Notes: generated by a model not told the origin, from the sequence alone. DNA of 64,000 bases from Candidatus Gastranaerophilales bacterium (GCA_944327255.1 CALVHA010000007.1:22379-86378), one strand, 5' to 3'. Positions 1-8,439 are shown, counted from the stretch's first letter. Made by a program: numbers and translations.

Positions 1-815
1 CTCAGCTCCCTATCTGTAACTCTATATCTCGGTGGCTTTTGAGGAAGTTCAAAATTTCCTGATTTAATATCAGAAAGAGTCAACTCCTTTTTCAGAGAAG
101 TTGAAATTCTTGAGCCATCAATTTTTCTCGGTCTATAAACATAAGGAAAATCTTCTCTTGTTGCTGTAAAGGATTTCCAAAAAGCATTATCCGGAAATTT
201 AATACCATACGCAGCAGGGACAGAATAATCCAGCTCAGCATCAATCAATTCAGAATAAATAGGATTTAAATCCTTTTTAAAATCTTTATTAATCTCTTTC
301 AAACTCTTGCCTTCTATATAAATCTTTTTCAACAAATACATGCCAAAATTAGAATTACCGTTTTTGAAAAGCGGAATATCATTCGTTTCGTTACTCAAAG
401 TATCAAGTTCAGAGATTAACCCTTTACGAGCCTTGCGGTTAGGAATATCCGTCAGATTTTTAAATAACGGTTCATTTGGATAAATACGTTTCACCTGTTC
501 AAGAGATTTTGCCTCATTAATATCATCAAACACAAATCTAAGCATCTGTGCTGGAGGCATGTTCTGTCTATCTTCATAATCTCCGTTTAAGTAATCCTTC
601 ATTGTTTCGGGCATCCCTTTTTTGTTAAAAGGTTGCTCATAAAAATTTGCAGGAGTTCTGAATAACCTTGCACCAAAACTCACATTATAATCCACATAAG
701 CTATAGGATTATAGGAATATCCTCTTAATTCAGTAGTTGAATGTGCTTTTGAAACAGGTTTAATAATCTGTGAATGATTCGTACGGGGTAAAAAATCTAT
801 TCTTTGAATTTGCAT
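1..815 (-). CDS. Hypothetical protein, C-terminus cut by window edge
   Basis: An open frame of 271 codons runs from an ATG at 813-815 to the window edge without a stop, so the C-terminus is missing. The start is supported by AAGGAT about 6 bases upstream. The protein begins MQIQRIDFLPRTN and carries VSFGARL at about residues 45-51. It is soluble, rich in Lys, Asp and aromatic residues, with no signal peptide or membrane segment seen. I do not recognise a named family. The SFGA element resembles N-terminal elements in three other proteins of this window (see findings). It is divergently transcribed from the sugar kinase at 976. The reading frame is well supported; the function is unknown. Confidence 0.8.
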   Translation of the reverse strand, partial: MQIQRIDFLPRTNHSQIIKPVSKAHSTTELRGYSYNPIAYVDYNVSFGARLFRTPANFYEQPFNKKGMPETMKDYLNGDYEDRQNMPPAQMLRFVFDDINEAKSLEQVKRIYPNEPLFKNLTDIPNRKARKGLISELDTLSNETNDIPLFKNGNSNFGMYLLKKIYIEGKSLKEINKDFKKDLNPIYSELIDAELDYSVPAAYGIKFPDNAFWKSFTATREDFPYVYRPRKIDGSRISTSLKKELTLSDIKSGNFELPQKPPRYRVTDREL

Positions 816-907
816 ATTTAATCCTTTTTAATTAATCAATAATAATCTATTTCCAGTATATTCTAAATTACCTCAAAAAAAAATTTTGTCATTTGTAATT
901 CAGAAAT

Positions 908-939
908 TTTACAATTATTAAAATTTTTTATGCTAAAAT
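908..939 (+). promoter_or_regulatory. Candidate promoter for the PfkB kinase
   Basis: TTTACA lies at 908-913 and an extended -10 TGCTAAAAT at 931-939, with an alternative -10 TATGCT at 929-934. The spacing is imperfect (20 or 15 bases), so the extended -10 probably carries the signal. A GGGAG ribosome binding site follows at 964-968. Confidence 0.4.
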
Positions 940-975
940 GTACACATAGAAAAGGAATAAAAAGGGAGTAGAAAA

Positions 976-2025
976 ATGTTTGATGTTATAACAATCGGAA
1001 GTGCCACAATGGATGTTTTTGTTGAATGCGAAGATGCAAATATTGTGTCTGTATTTTCAAAAAACAAAAAATCTGAATTTATGAGTTATCCTTACGGAGC
1101 AAAAGTAGAAATATCTGATTTTGCATCAAACGTTGGCGGTGGCGGAGTCAACACCGCGGTTAACTTTGCAAATCTCGGATTGAACACAAGTGCAATATTT
1201 AAAATTGGCGATGATATTTATTCTGATGGTGTTCTAGACTCATTTAAAGATAAAAATGTTGATTTATCAAATAAAATTCAGGACGCAAATGACAGTACCG
1301 GTTTTTCAATAATTCTTGTAAGTTTTCAAGGTGACAGAACCGTTCTTGCTCACAGAGGAGCAAATGCTCACATAAAAAAAACTGATATAAATTTTGATGC
1401 CATAAAAAATTCGAAACTTCTCTATATTGCACCTCTAAATGGCGAAAGTAATAAAGTACTTGACGATATAGTAAAATTTGCAGACGAAAACAATGTATAT
1501 ATTTGCTTCAACGCCGGAACTACAAGTATTAAAAGAGGATACAATTACCTAAAAAACATTCTGGAAACAGCACAAATTGTTGTAATGAATAAAGAAGAAG
1601 CATCTATGGCAACGCAAATACAGGTAAGACCGGATACCAGAGAAATAAAATATTCTGAAGAACTTATTCATCCGGATGTAAAAGAAATGTTCAAAAAATT
1701 AAAAGTAAGAGATTATCAAATAATAGTAATTACTGATGGAGGGAAGGGAGCATATGCATTCGACGGGAAGCATTACTATTATTGCCCTGTCTTTGAAGGA
1801 CCTGTCGTATCAACACTTGGCGCGGGAGACGCATTTGCTTCAACATTCTGTGCAGCATTAGACAAAACAAGGCTTGATATAGGGAAATCACTCATGATGG
1901 CATCTGTTAATTCTGCAGGGGTCGTTTCTGAATTCGGTGCAACTCAAGGATTGCTTACATTTGAAGAGATTGAGGAAAAATTAAAACAACACCCTACATA
2001 TCAATACCAAAAACTTAATCCTTAA
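976..2025 (+). CDS. PfkB/ribokinase-family carbohydrate kinase
   Basis: The 349-residue protein has the ribokinase-family layout. It starts with MFDVITIGSATMDVFV, then the glycine-rich substrate-lid motif GGGGVNTAVNFANLG near residues 54-68, and the C-terminal anion-hole and catalytic motif TLGAGDAFAS near residue 280, whose Asp is the family's catalytic base. It should phosphorylate a sugar or nucleoside with ATP in the cytoplasm. The substrate cannot be read from the sequence; ribose, fructose, adenosine or a related sugar are all possible. The start is fixed by GGGAG 7 bases upstream of the ATG. It is a single-gene unit, with no sugar transporter next to it. Confidence 0.88.
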   Translation: MFDVITIGSATMDVFVECEDANIVSVFSKNKKSEFMSYPYGAKVEISDFASNVGGGGVNTAVNFANLGLNTSAIFKIGDDIYSDGVLDSFKDKNVDLSNKIQDANDSTGFSIILVSFQGDRTVLAHRGANAHIKKTDINFDAIKNSKLLYIAPLNGESNKVLDDIVKFADENNVYICFNAGTTSIKRGYNYLKNILETAQIVVMNKEEASMATQIQVRPDTREIKYSEELIHPDVKEMFKKLKVRDYQIIVITDGGKGAYAFDGKHYYYCPVFEGPVVSTLGAGDAFASTFCAALDKTRLDIGKSLMMASVNSAGVVSEFGATQGLLTFEEIEEKLKQHPTYQYQKLNP

Positions 2026-2043
2026 ATGTAGCAAAAAAATCAG

Positions 2044-2224
2044 CTATGTCATATTAAAACCTTTACAGATACAGATGGCTTCAATTGTTGACATTCTAAT
2101 GTCCCGTTGAGCCTTTTCTGCATATGTAACACAGCTTTTTGACAAGTCAGAATACCATGCAAGTTTGTCGGCTGTAAGCCCTTGCTTTTTTTATTCTATC
2201 TGCGACTTTTTGATTTATATTCAT
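2044..2224 (-). pseudogene. Frameshifted XRE-type helix-turn-helix gene
   Basis: An ATG at 2222-2224 reads MNINQKVADRIKKA and then runs out of frame. Skipping one base within the run of seven T at 2186-2192 (poly-A in the coding strand) joins it to a frame reading GLTADKLAWYSDLSKSC and then STIEAI, ending at TAG 2044-2046. That is a typical XRE/Cro DNA-binding helix-turn-helix. The total length of 181 bases is not a multiple of three. Even after repair, the spacer between helix 1 and GLT is a few residues shorter than usual, so an additional small deletion may exist. It lies 4 bases downstream of recO. A sequencing error in the homopolymer is the alternative explanation. Confidence 0.65.
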
Positions 2225-2228
2225 TATT

Positions 2229-2990
2229 TTATACAACTTCTTGCAAAATTTCTGTTGAATGAAATTTTCTTGCCGAATGTAAATTGATATATGATTTTAA
2301 GAGTTCAAAGCACACCTGACAAACTTTTTCTGTTGCTTTTTTTTCGTACTCAGTAACTTCGTCAAATTCAGAATTAGCAAGCACTGATAAAAAATCTCTC
2401 AGTTTATAATGCATAACATCAGACAATCCGTAACTATGATTACACTCATGACAGACAACACCACCCATACGCACTGAAAAATACATACTTTCTTCTTGTA
2501 TAGGATTTCCACAACATAAACACCTGTCGAGTTCAAGAGAAAAACCAGAAATTCGCATCATTTTTAACTGAAATTTTAAAACAGCAATTAAAACCCCAAT
2601 TTTATCCTCAGCAAGAGAAATCGTATTTAAAGTTTCATACAATAAATCATAAATAACTGAAGAACAAGGATCATCCTCTACACCAAAATTGTTTATAACT
2701 TCCAGAACATACATTGAATAAAAAATTTTATCCATATTCTGACGAATTTTATTAAATGTATTTAAAGCCTCAGCCTGTGAGATTGTATCAAGATTTCTAC
2801 CCTTATGGAGCATAAGCTTATTAGCTACAAGTAAATCCATACGAGCCCCAAGCTTACTTTTAGGCTTTTTAACGCCTTTTGCAACACCTCTTATTAATCC
2901 ACGTTCACGTGAATACATAACAATAATCTTATCCGCCTCACTGAGATTATAAGATTTTAAATTAATCGCATCTGTAACAAAAGACTCCAT
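2229..2990 (-). CDS. recO: DNA repair protein RecO
   Basis: The 253-residue protein has the RecO order: an N-terminal OB fold (GLIRGVAKGVKKPKSKLG near residues 31-48), a helical middle and a zinc-binding part (CLCCG near residue 158 and CHEC near residue 182). RecO helps RecR load RecA onto SSB-coated single-stranded DNA in recombinational repair. Its ATG shares one base with the stop of pilT, so the two are translated from one mRNA. The promoter upstream of pilT probably serves both. The length is normal for the family. Confidence 0.92.
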   Translation of the reverse strand: MESFVTDAINLKSYNLSEADKIIVMYSRERGLIRGVAKGVKKPKSKLGARMDLLVANKLMLHKGRNLDTISQAEALNTFNKIRQNMDKIFYSMYVLEVINNFGVEDDPCSSVIYDLLYETLNTISLAEDKIGVLIAVLKFQLKMMRISGFSLELDRCLCCGNPIQEESMYFSVRMGGVVCHECNHSYGLSDVMHYKLRDFLSVLANSEFDEVTEYEKKATEKVCQVCFELLKSYINLHSARKFHSTEILQEVV

Positions 2991-4090
2991 TATAAATCAT
3001 CCATATTACCGCCGTTAGCTCCGGTATAAACACCTTTAAGCATTTGAGCCAGTTCAATTCTGTCATCAGAATATTCCATAGCTACTTCTTCGGTAATCAA
3101 ACCATTTATAAATAAACTATACAAAGACATATTCATTGTAATCATCGAGTTAAACGAACCTTTTTTAACAAGATCATAAATATTATCTAATTCGTCTTTT
3201 TCAATAAAATCTTTTACTGTTGAAGTCACAACCAGAACTTCGCAAGCCGGACGACGCCCCTGCCCCTCACGTAAAGGAACTAACTTTTGAGACACAGTAC
3301 CTTTAATCAATGAAGCCAACTGATGACGAATTACATCACGGTCAGACGGCTCAAACATATTAATAATTCTATTAACTGTTTGCACGGCATCATTCGTGTG
3401 AATTGTTGCAAACACAAGGTGTCCAGTTTCAGCAGCTTTTAAAGCCGCAGTAATAGTTTCTCTGTCACGAATTTCACCGATAAATATAACATCCGGATCC
3501 TGTCTTAATGCAAACTTAACCCCATCAGGGAAAGATGCCGTATCAACAAGAATTTGACGCTGAGAAATAATACATTTTTTATTATTAAAAATAAACTCAA
3601 TAGGATCTTCAATAGTAATAATATGTTTAGGATAATTGGTATTAATATAATCGATTAATGAAGCAATTGTTGTGGACTTACCGGCACCAGTCGGACCAGT
3701 AATAAGGACAAGCCCATGATTTAATTTTGCAAATTGTTCGATAGAAGGTGGAAGATTAAGTTCGTTAATTTTAGGAACATAGTAAGGAATAAGTCTTATA
3801 ACAAGCTTATTTTTCCCTAATTGACGACTTAAGTTAACCCTGAAACGGGAAACGCCAGGGATTTCATAAGCAAAGTCCAAATCATAAACACTATCCATAG
3901 TGTCTTTAGTAGTTCTTGGCAACAAAGCATCATAAGCTCTGTCAACATCATCATCAGTTAACACAGGCATGTTAATTTTTAAAATTCTTCCATCTTTACG
4001 AACCGTAGGGTGTTCGCCAACAGCCAAATGCACGTCAGATGCACCAATCGCAACAGCCTTTCTTAAAAAATCTTCAATATCGAATTCCAT
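2990..4090 (-). CDS. pilT: Type IV pilus retraction ATPase PilT
   Basis: The 366-residue protein is full length for PilT. Walker A GPTGAGKST is at 132-140. The Asp box and Walker B region (GEIRDRETITAALKAAETGH) carries the AIRNLIRE-like and His-box features of PilT/GspE ATPases, followed by ATIHTNDA. It powers depolymerisation of type IV pili at the inner membrane, giving twitching or DNA uptake. PilB and PilC are not nearby; a pilin-like gene (7501) and prepilin peptidase (27226) are elsewhere in the window. A strong promoter lies at 4129-4157 and recO follows with a one-base overlap. Confidence 0.95.
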   Translation of the reverse strand: MEFDIEDFLRKAVAIGASDVHLAVGEHPTVRKDGRILKINMPVLTDDDVDRAYDALLPRTTKDTMDSVYDLDFAYEIPGVSRFRVNLSRQLGKNKLVIRLIPYYVPKINELNLPPSIEQFAKLNHGLVLITGPTGAGKSTTIASLIDYINTNYPKHIITIEDPIEFIFNNKKCIISQRQILVDTASFPDGVKFALRQDPDVIFIGEIRDRETITAALKAAETGHLVFATIHTNDAVQTVNRIINMFEPSDRDVIRHQLASLIKGTVSQKLVPLREGQGRRPACEVLVVTSTVKDFIEKDELDNIYDLVKKGSFNSMITMNMSLYSLFINGLITEEVAMEYSDDRIELAQMLKGVYTGANGGNMDDL

Positions 4091-4128
4091 AACTATCCTA
4101 TCTTTATTCTCTCTTCTAGTACATTTTT

Positions 4129-4157
4129 ATTATACCATCTTAAACTGATTATGACAA
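4129..4157 (-). promoter_or_regulatory. Promoter of pilT-recO
   Basis: Read on the minus strand: -35 TTGTCA (4152-4157), a 17-base spacer, and -10 TATAAT (4129-4134), preceded by TGG to give an extended -10 TGGTATAAT. The start codon follows about 38 bases downstream. This is one of the best promoter matches in the window. Confidence 0.7.
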
Positions 4158-4344
4158 GATTTTCTAATAATTCCTATATTTGATGGATATTATAAAAGTT
4201 TATATTACAAATTCTTAACAATCAGAATAAAAAAGACAATTTTTTCTAAAAAAAAATCTTTATATAAATGTAAGGGATTTAAAATCATTTAAATTGGATA
4301 AAGAAAATAAGAACAATAAACGATAGAAATTATATAATAGACTT

Positions 4345-4409
4345 TATACTCTCTCTCTTAATATCCTCGTGTTTATTTAATGTTGCCTTTTTTCAGGCAA
4401 CTTTTTTTT
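4345..4409 (+). ncRNA. Possible short RNA ending in a terminator
   Basis: TATAAT at 4333-4338 would start transcription near 4345, and a clear Rho-independent terminator ends at 4409, leaving about 65 nt with no start codon and ribosome site. No plus-strand gene lies upstream that would need this terminator, since pilT points the other way. The -35 region is poor, so this may instead be a bidirectional terminator only. Confidence 0.3.
4382..4409 (+). terminator. Rho-independent terminator
   Basis: GTTGCC (4382-4387) pairs with GGCAAC (4396-4401) across an 8-base loop, followed by eight T (4402-4409). Confidence 0.65.
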
Positions 4410-4411
4410 GC

Positions 4412-4454
4412 AAAATAAAACATATCGTATGGCATTTACGATATGTTTTATTTT
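4412..4454 (-). terminator. Terminator of trxB with 18-bp perfect inverted repeat
   Basis: AAAATAAAACATATCGTA (4412-4429) is perfectly complementary to 4437-4454 around a 7-base loop. It lies 7 bases past the trxB stop. The T-rich arm provides the U tract within the stem, so it could work in both directions. Confidence 0.6.
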
Positions 4455-4461
4455 TGAGATA

Positions 4462-5412
4462 TTAAACCTGTTGAGGAATTTCTTTTAATGTTTCAAGATA
4501 CTTAACAGCATAAACAGCCCCTACAGCTCCGTCAGCAGCGGCGGTAATAACTTGCCTTAAAGGAGTATTTCTCACATCCCCAACAGCATAAACTCCGTCA
4601 ATAGAAGTTTTCATTGTCTCGTCAGTTATAATAAAACCTCTAGCATCCTGTTCTAACTGCCCCCTGAACATCTCAACATTAGGAGTCATGCCAATATATG
4701 GGAAAACACCATTAACACTGAGACTTGTAATTTCGCCTGTTTTAACGTTTTCAAGTACTGCTGTATTAACAAGATCTTCCCCCTTAATTTCTTTGACGAC
4801 ACTGTTCCAGACAAACTCTATTTTCTCATTTCTAAATGCTCTGTCCTGAACAATTTTATCAGCTCTTAACTCATCTCGCCTATGAATCAAATATACTTTA
4901 CTTGCAAATTTTGTTAAATACATAGCTTCTTCAACAGCAGCGTTCCCACCACCAACAACAGCGACGATTTTATCTCTATAAAATGCTCCGTCACAAACTG
5001 CACAGTAACTTACGCCACGACCAACAAATTCTTGCTCTCCCGGGACATTCAATTTCATAGGTTGTGCTCCGGTCGCAATAATCACTGTTTTGGCAAAAAT
5101 TTCTAATTCTTTTGTTTTTATAATTTTTGGGGAAGCTAATAAATCTACAGTTTCAAATTCCTGCATAGGGAATTTTTGAACTCCAAATTTATCGGCATGT
5201 TCCTCAAACTTCTCCATTAAATCATAACCGCCAACAGTAGAAAAACCAGGATAGTTTTCCAATTCCAAATAATTAGACGGCTGCCCTCCAAACATATTTA
5301 TATCAATAACTGCCGTTGAAACAGCACCTCTGCTGGCATAAATAGCAGCAGCCAAGCCTGCAGGTCCCCCTCCAAATATGACTGTGTCAAATTCATACTT
5401 CTGCATTCTCAA
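4462..5412 (-). CDS. trxB: Thioredoxin reductase
   Basis: The 316-residue flavoprotein has an FAD-binding GGGPAG near residues 14-19, the redox-active CAVC at 137-140 and an NADPH-binding GGGNAAVEEA in the second nucleotide fold. The C-terminal FAD motif YAVGDVRNTPLRQ is also present. It passes electrons from NADPH to thioredoxin in the cytoplasm. The length and motif order are those of low-molecular-weight bacterial TrxB. The start lies 4 bases after the stop of the small secreted protein gene, suggesting one transcript from pgi or from the secreted protein gene onward. No thioredoxin gene is adjacent. Confidence 0.96.
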   Translation of the reverse strand: MRMQKYEFDTVIFGGGPAGLAAAIYASRGAVSTAVIDINMFGGQPSNYLELENYPGFSTVGGYDLMEKFEEHADKFGVQKFPMQEFETVDLLASPKIIKTKELEIFAKTVIIATGAQPMKLNVPGEQEFVGRGVSYCAVCDGAFYRDKIVAVVGGGNAAVEEAMYLTKFASKVYLIHRRDELRADKIVQDRAFRNEKIEFVWNSVVKEIKGEDLVNTAVLENVKTGEITSLSVNGVFPYIGMTPNVEMFRGQLEQDARGFIITDETMKTSIDGVYAVGDVRNTPLRQVITAAADGAVGAVYAVKYLETLKEIPQQV

Positions 5413-5416
5413 AATC

Positions 5417-5920
5417 CTACCTTTCTAATATACTTGTACCAGAAATTTTCTCGCCGCGCAAGACATAAGTTGCCGTTTTTACACTAATTACAGAATTATT
5501 TACATCAGAAATTGTCTCAAGTTTCAAGTGGTTTATACCATTAAACTTGTCGCCTTCTAAAGTAATCTCAACAGTATCTGTCAATTTTTGCCTGTCATAA
5601 TCCCCCTCTTTTGAAAATTTAACAGTATTTTTATTAACATAACTAACCGATATTGATGCACTCGCTCCGGTAAACGGATTACTAAGACTAATGACGTCAC
5701 CAGTTTTAGATAAGTTCCAAATATCAACACCGGATTTTTTAAAATTAGGAGGACTGTCAGTTTCTTTAAGAACAGAGGCAACACGCCATGTTCCCATAAG
5801 AGATGCAGGAACCGACTCTGTTAATGATACTCCTGCAGAAAGCGTCTTTGCATAAACAGGAACCAAAACACCCAGTGTTATAATAACAGCAAATAAAATC
5901 TTTATTAATTTAGTTTTCAT
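5417..5920 (-). CDS. Small secreted protein, unknown function
   Basis: The 167-residue protein begins with a Sec signal peptide: basic MKTKLIK, a hydrophobic core ILFAVIITLGVLV, and a likely cleavage after VYA at residue 24. There is no lipobox Cys. The mature part is rich in beta-type sequence (GTWRVASVLKET, then Thr/Ser/Val-rich stretches), as in lipocalin-like or META-type domains, but I cannot assign a family. GTWRV near the mature N-terminus is the most lipocalin-like piece. It sits 4 bases upstream of trxB and 44 bases downstream of pgi. The function is not known. Confidence 0.75.
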   Translation of the reverse strand: MKTKLIKILFAVIITLGVLVPVYAKTLSAGVSLTESVPASLMGTWRVASVLKETDSPPNFKKSGVDIWNLSKTGDVISLSNPFTGASASISVSYVNKNTVKFSKEGDYDRQKLTDTVEITLEGDKFNGINHLKLETISDVNNSVISVKTATYVLRGEKISGTSILER

Positions 5921-5964
5921 AATTAATATTTAAGAGTTAGTTAACAAAAATCAATCTACAAAGA

Positions 5965-7353
5965 CTAAACAATTGACATTTTTTCCTGCAGAGCATGAGC
6001 CGATTCCTCGTATCCTGCGCGCCCCATAAGTGCATAAGTATAATTTTTTGCCTGTTCAACACCAGGCTGGTTAAATGTGTTAATATTATACAACTCACCA
6101 GCAATAGCAGTCTGAACTTCAAACATATAGAGAAGTTGACCCAAGTTATATCCGTCAACTTTATCAATTGTAATTGTCACAGTCGGTCTGTTATAATCCG
6201 TAAGAGCAACTCGAGTCGAATCAGCTTCTGCATTAATAAGTTGATTAATTGTTTTTCCACCCAAGTAACCTATCCCTGTATACTCAAAAATATTAGGAAT
6301 TTCTAATGTCTTATCAAATTCTTTCACTCTTATAAAGTTTATAATTTTATTATTAGGGCCTTCATTATACAACTGAATCTGTGAATGTTGATCAGTCGCC
6401 CCGAGAGCCTTTACAGGAGTTGGACCAATATGAACATCGTTACCATCTTTATCTTTATTTTTACCCAAAGATTCGGCCCAAAGCTGCACATACCAATCAG
6501 AAATATATTTTAATCTACTTGAATATGGCATCATAACAGATATATTCTTTCCTTTTTTAGTATCAAGCAAATAATGGATTAAAGCATTTTGTGCGGCAAT
6601 ATTATCATGGATATTGGTATTTTTTAGTTCCAAATCCATATCCTTAATTCCGTTTATAATAGAATCAATATCAATTCCGACAAGAGCCAAAGGCAATAAA
6701 CCAACAGCAGAAAATACTGAAAACCGTCCACCAACATCATCAGGGACAACAAAAGTTTTATAACCTTCTTGCTCTGCAATTTGTCTTAAAATTCCTGTTC
6801 GTTTATCAGTAGTTGCAACCACATTATATCTATAGTTATCACCAAGTTCTTTTTCTAACCTGTCTTTTACAATCATAAATTGCGACATTGTTTCAGCAGT
6901 ATCGCCTGATTTAGTAATTACATTAACCAGAGTTTTCTTTAAATCAAGAAAATCCAGCAATCCAGTCATAGTATCAGGGTCAATATTATCAAGAAAGAAA
7001 ATTTTCGGAAGCCCTTCTCTTTGTTCATCAGATAAAAGATTCCAATAAGGTTTCAAAAGAGCCTCTGTAAGAGCCATTCCACCAAGAGCAGATCCTCCAA
7101 TCCCGAGAACTAAAATATTTTCAAATCTATCTTTTACCATAGAGGCATATTCTTTTACATACCACAAAGTTTCCTCGTTATACCCAAGATTCATCCATTG
7201 TAGCCATTGACCTGGTTTATCTTTTCTTTGATTGAGATTTGCAATTATATGTTTTATAGTATCTTGATAATTTGCAAATTCCTGATTTATGTCAAGTCCA
7301 TTTTCTTCTCCCACAACCAATGCATCAGCGTTTTTGTAGTTCAAATTAATCAT
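5965..7353 (-). CDS. pgi: Glucose-6-phosphate isomerase
   Basis: The 462-residue protein matches the Pgi family. The first SIS domain carries VLGIGGSALGGMALTEALL near residues 102-120 and VITKSGDTAETMSQF. The catalytic region continues with DDVGGRFSVFSAVGLLPLAL and LGATDQHSQIQL. It interconverts glucose-6-phosphate and fructose-6-phosphate in glycolysis and gluconeogenesis. It is a little longer than the 450-residue Firmicute type and shorter than the 550-residue E. coli type. AGAGGGG 6 bases before the ATG supports the start. A promoter is at 7437-7464. Confidence 0.96.
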   Translation of the reverse strand: MINLNYKNADALVVGEENGLDINQEFANYQDTIKHIIANLNQRKDKPGQWLQWMNLGYNEETLWYVKEYASMVKDRFENILVLGIGGSALGGMALTEALLKPYWNLLSDEQREGLPKIFFLDNIDPDTMTGLLDFLDLKKTLVNVITKSGDTAETMSQFMIVKDRLEKELGDNYRYNVVATTDKRTGILRQIAEQEGYKTFVVPDDVGGRFSVFSAVGLLPLALVGIDIDSIINGIKDMDLELKNTNIHDNIAAQNALIHYLLDTKKGKNISVMMPYSSRLKYISDWYVQLWAESLGKNKDKDGNDVHIGPTPVKALGATDQHSQIQLYNEGPNNKIINFIRVKEFDKTLEIPNIFEYTGIGYLGGKTINQLINAEADSTRVALTDYNRPTVTITIDKVDGYNLGQLLYMFEVQTAIAGELYNINTFNQPGVEQAKNYTYALMGRAGYEESAHALQEKMSIV

Positions 7354-7436
7354 TTATGCCCCTCTTAAAATAACCTTTCGTAACCTTATTATCATATAAA
7401 TATATTTCGGATTCAATACACGTTGGTGCTACCCTT

Positions 7437-7464
7437 ATTATATATACTGAAGGCTAAAAAACAA
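7437..7464 (-). promoter_or_regulatory. Candidate promoter of pgi
   Basis: Read on the minus strand: TTGTTT (7459-7464), 16 bases, TATAAT (7437-7442). A second, closer pair TTGAAT/GATAAT with a 17-base spacer lies nearer the gene, so two start sites are possible. Confidence 0.45.
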
Positions 7465-7500
7465 GATATTAACAAATAATTTAATAATTATTAACGCAGA

Positions 7501-8394
7501 TTAGTACTTATACTTAATTTCCCATCCATCATTTATTACTTGCATCATACAATTTTGGAAATTGCCATCTTTATAACTGCAATTTGATTCGGTCAAAGGA
7601 GTACAATAATATGCCCAGCTATCACCAACGCCACACTCAGGAGAACCCTGAGGTATTATAGCCTTTGAATCCATTACAAACACCGTAAACATATTTCTAC
7701 CCTCTTGTGGATATTTTCTTTTACTACCACCAGAATCTTCCCCCCATCGTGTAATATACCCCATCCTATTTTGGTCAGTAAAAATTGTAATCTTAAGCCT
7801 AAAAAAGTTATTTTTATTTTTTGTATGATAATACATATCATACGGGAACGGTTCAATAAAATAAGCATATGCACTTGGAGAACGTAGGTAAAAAGCAGAA
7901 GATGATGCAGAAATTGTTGTACACCCATAATATGGGGTTCGGGACCAGCCGCCTTGAGAATTTGTAAAATAACTTATCTGCCAATTTTGTTCACTAGTGC
8001 AATGATGCATTTCTTGAAACTTTTGTTTTTCTTTTAAATATAAAGCAAAACTTCTCGAAAAATCGCCACTTCTTTCTGGACACTCAGATAACAGAGATAT
8101 GCATCCGTTATCAACTGCGTACATTTGAATATAGTTTCCTAAATCGCTATAAGCTCTCCGAAGAATTACCGCATTGCGTTTTCTCTCAATATTTTCTATA
8201 ATCATAGGCAAAAGTAAAGCTGCAACAATACCGATAATGCCTAATGTAATTAATACTTCCGCTAGAGTAAATGCGCTCTTATTTTTTTGTTTGAGAGAAG
8301 AATATTTAAATAAGTAGAAGTACTGTCCCCACTTAGATAGAGACGCCCCCCCCCCCCCGTTTTGCTTACTATATTTGATTTTCGCATATCTCAA
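7501..8394 (-). CDS. Type IV pilin-like protein behind a 13-G tract
   Basis: The reading frame contains the prepilin cleavage and methylation signal: basic KQKNKS, then FTLAEVLITLGIIGIVAA, then a globular domain with six or more Cys (for example CISLLSEC and the C-terminal CSYKDGNFQNCMMQ). It should be cleaved and methylated by the prepilin peptidase and assembled into a pilus or pseudopilus. The start is the odd part. The frame opens at a TTG (8392-8394) directly touching GGAGGG, whereas an ATG ideally spaced from GGAGGG lies at 8385-8387 but is out of frame with the pilin. Both read through 13 consecutive G (8346-8358 on the plus strand as C). With 11 or 14 G the ATG would be in frame. See findings. 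Confidence 0.8.
   Translation of the reverse strand: MRYAKIKYSKQNGGGGASLSKWGQYFYLFKYSSLKQKNKSAFTLAEVLITLGIIGIVAALLLPMIIENIERKRNAVILRRAYSDLGNYIQMYAVDNGCISLLSECPERSGDFSRSFALYLKEKQKFQEMHHCTSEQNWQISYFTNSQGGWSRTPYYGCTTISASSSAFYLRSPSAYAYFIEPFPYDMYYHTKNKNNFFRLKITIFTDQNRMGYITRWGEDSGGSKRKYPQEGRNMFTVFVMDSKAIIPQGSPECGVGDSWAYYCTPLTESNCSYKDGNFQNCMMQVINDGWEIKYKY
8346..8358 (-). repeat. 13-base G tract (C on plus strand) in pilin 5' coding region
   Basis: Thirteen consecutive C on the plus strand sit between the start region and the prepilin leader. In a genome this AT-rich such a run is exceptional. It is the type of tract used for slipped-strand phase variation. Confidence 0.9.
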
Positions 8395-8439
8395 CCCTCC
8401 ATTTTTCTTTAGTATAAACTACTTTCGTACATTTTTCAA
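8395..8439 (-). promoter_or_regulatory. Promoter and ribosome binding site of the pilin-like gene
   Basis: Read on the minus strand: TTGAAA (8434-8439), 17 bases, TATACT (8411-8416), giving a start of transcription near 8404. GGAGGG follows at 8395-8400, 7 bases before the ATG at 8385-8387. The gene therefore has its own promoter, independent of the permeases upstream. Confidence 0.65.

Larger units (their letters stand above)
4091..4461. other. Gene-free stretch between pilT and trxB
   Basis: No convincing protein gene was found. The stretch holds the pilT promoter (4129-4157, minus), a very AT-rich middle, a possible plus-strand small RNA (about 4345-4409) with its own terminator, and an 18-bp inverted repeat acting as the trxB terminator (4412-4454). 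Confidence 0.7.

Noticed and set aside
7501..8394. TTG at 8392 as a secure start of the pilin-like gene
   Set aside because: It touches GGAGGG with no spacing, so initiation there would be poor; kept only as the frame's outer limit.
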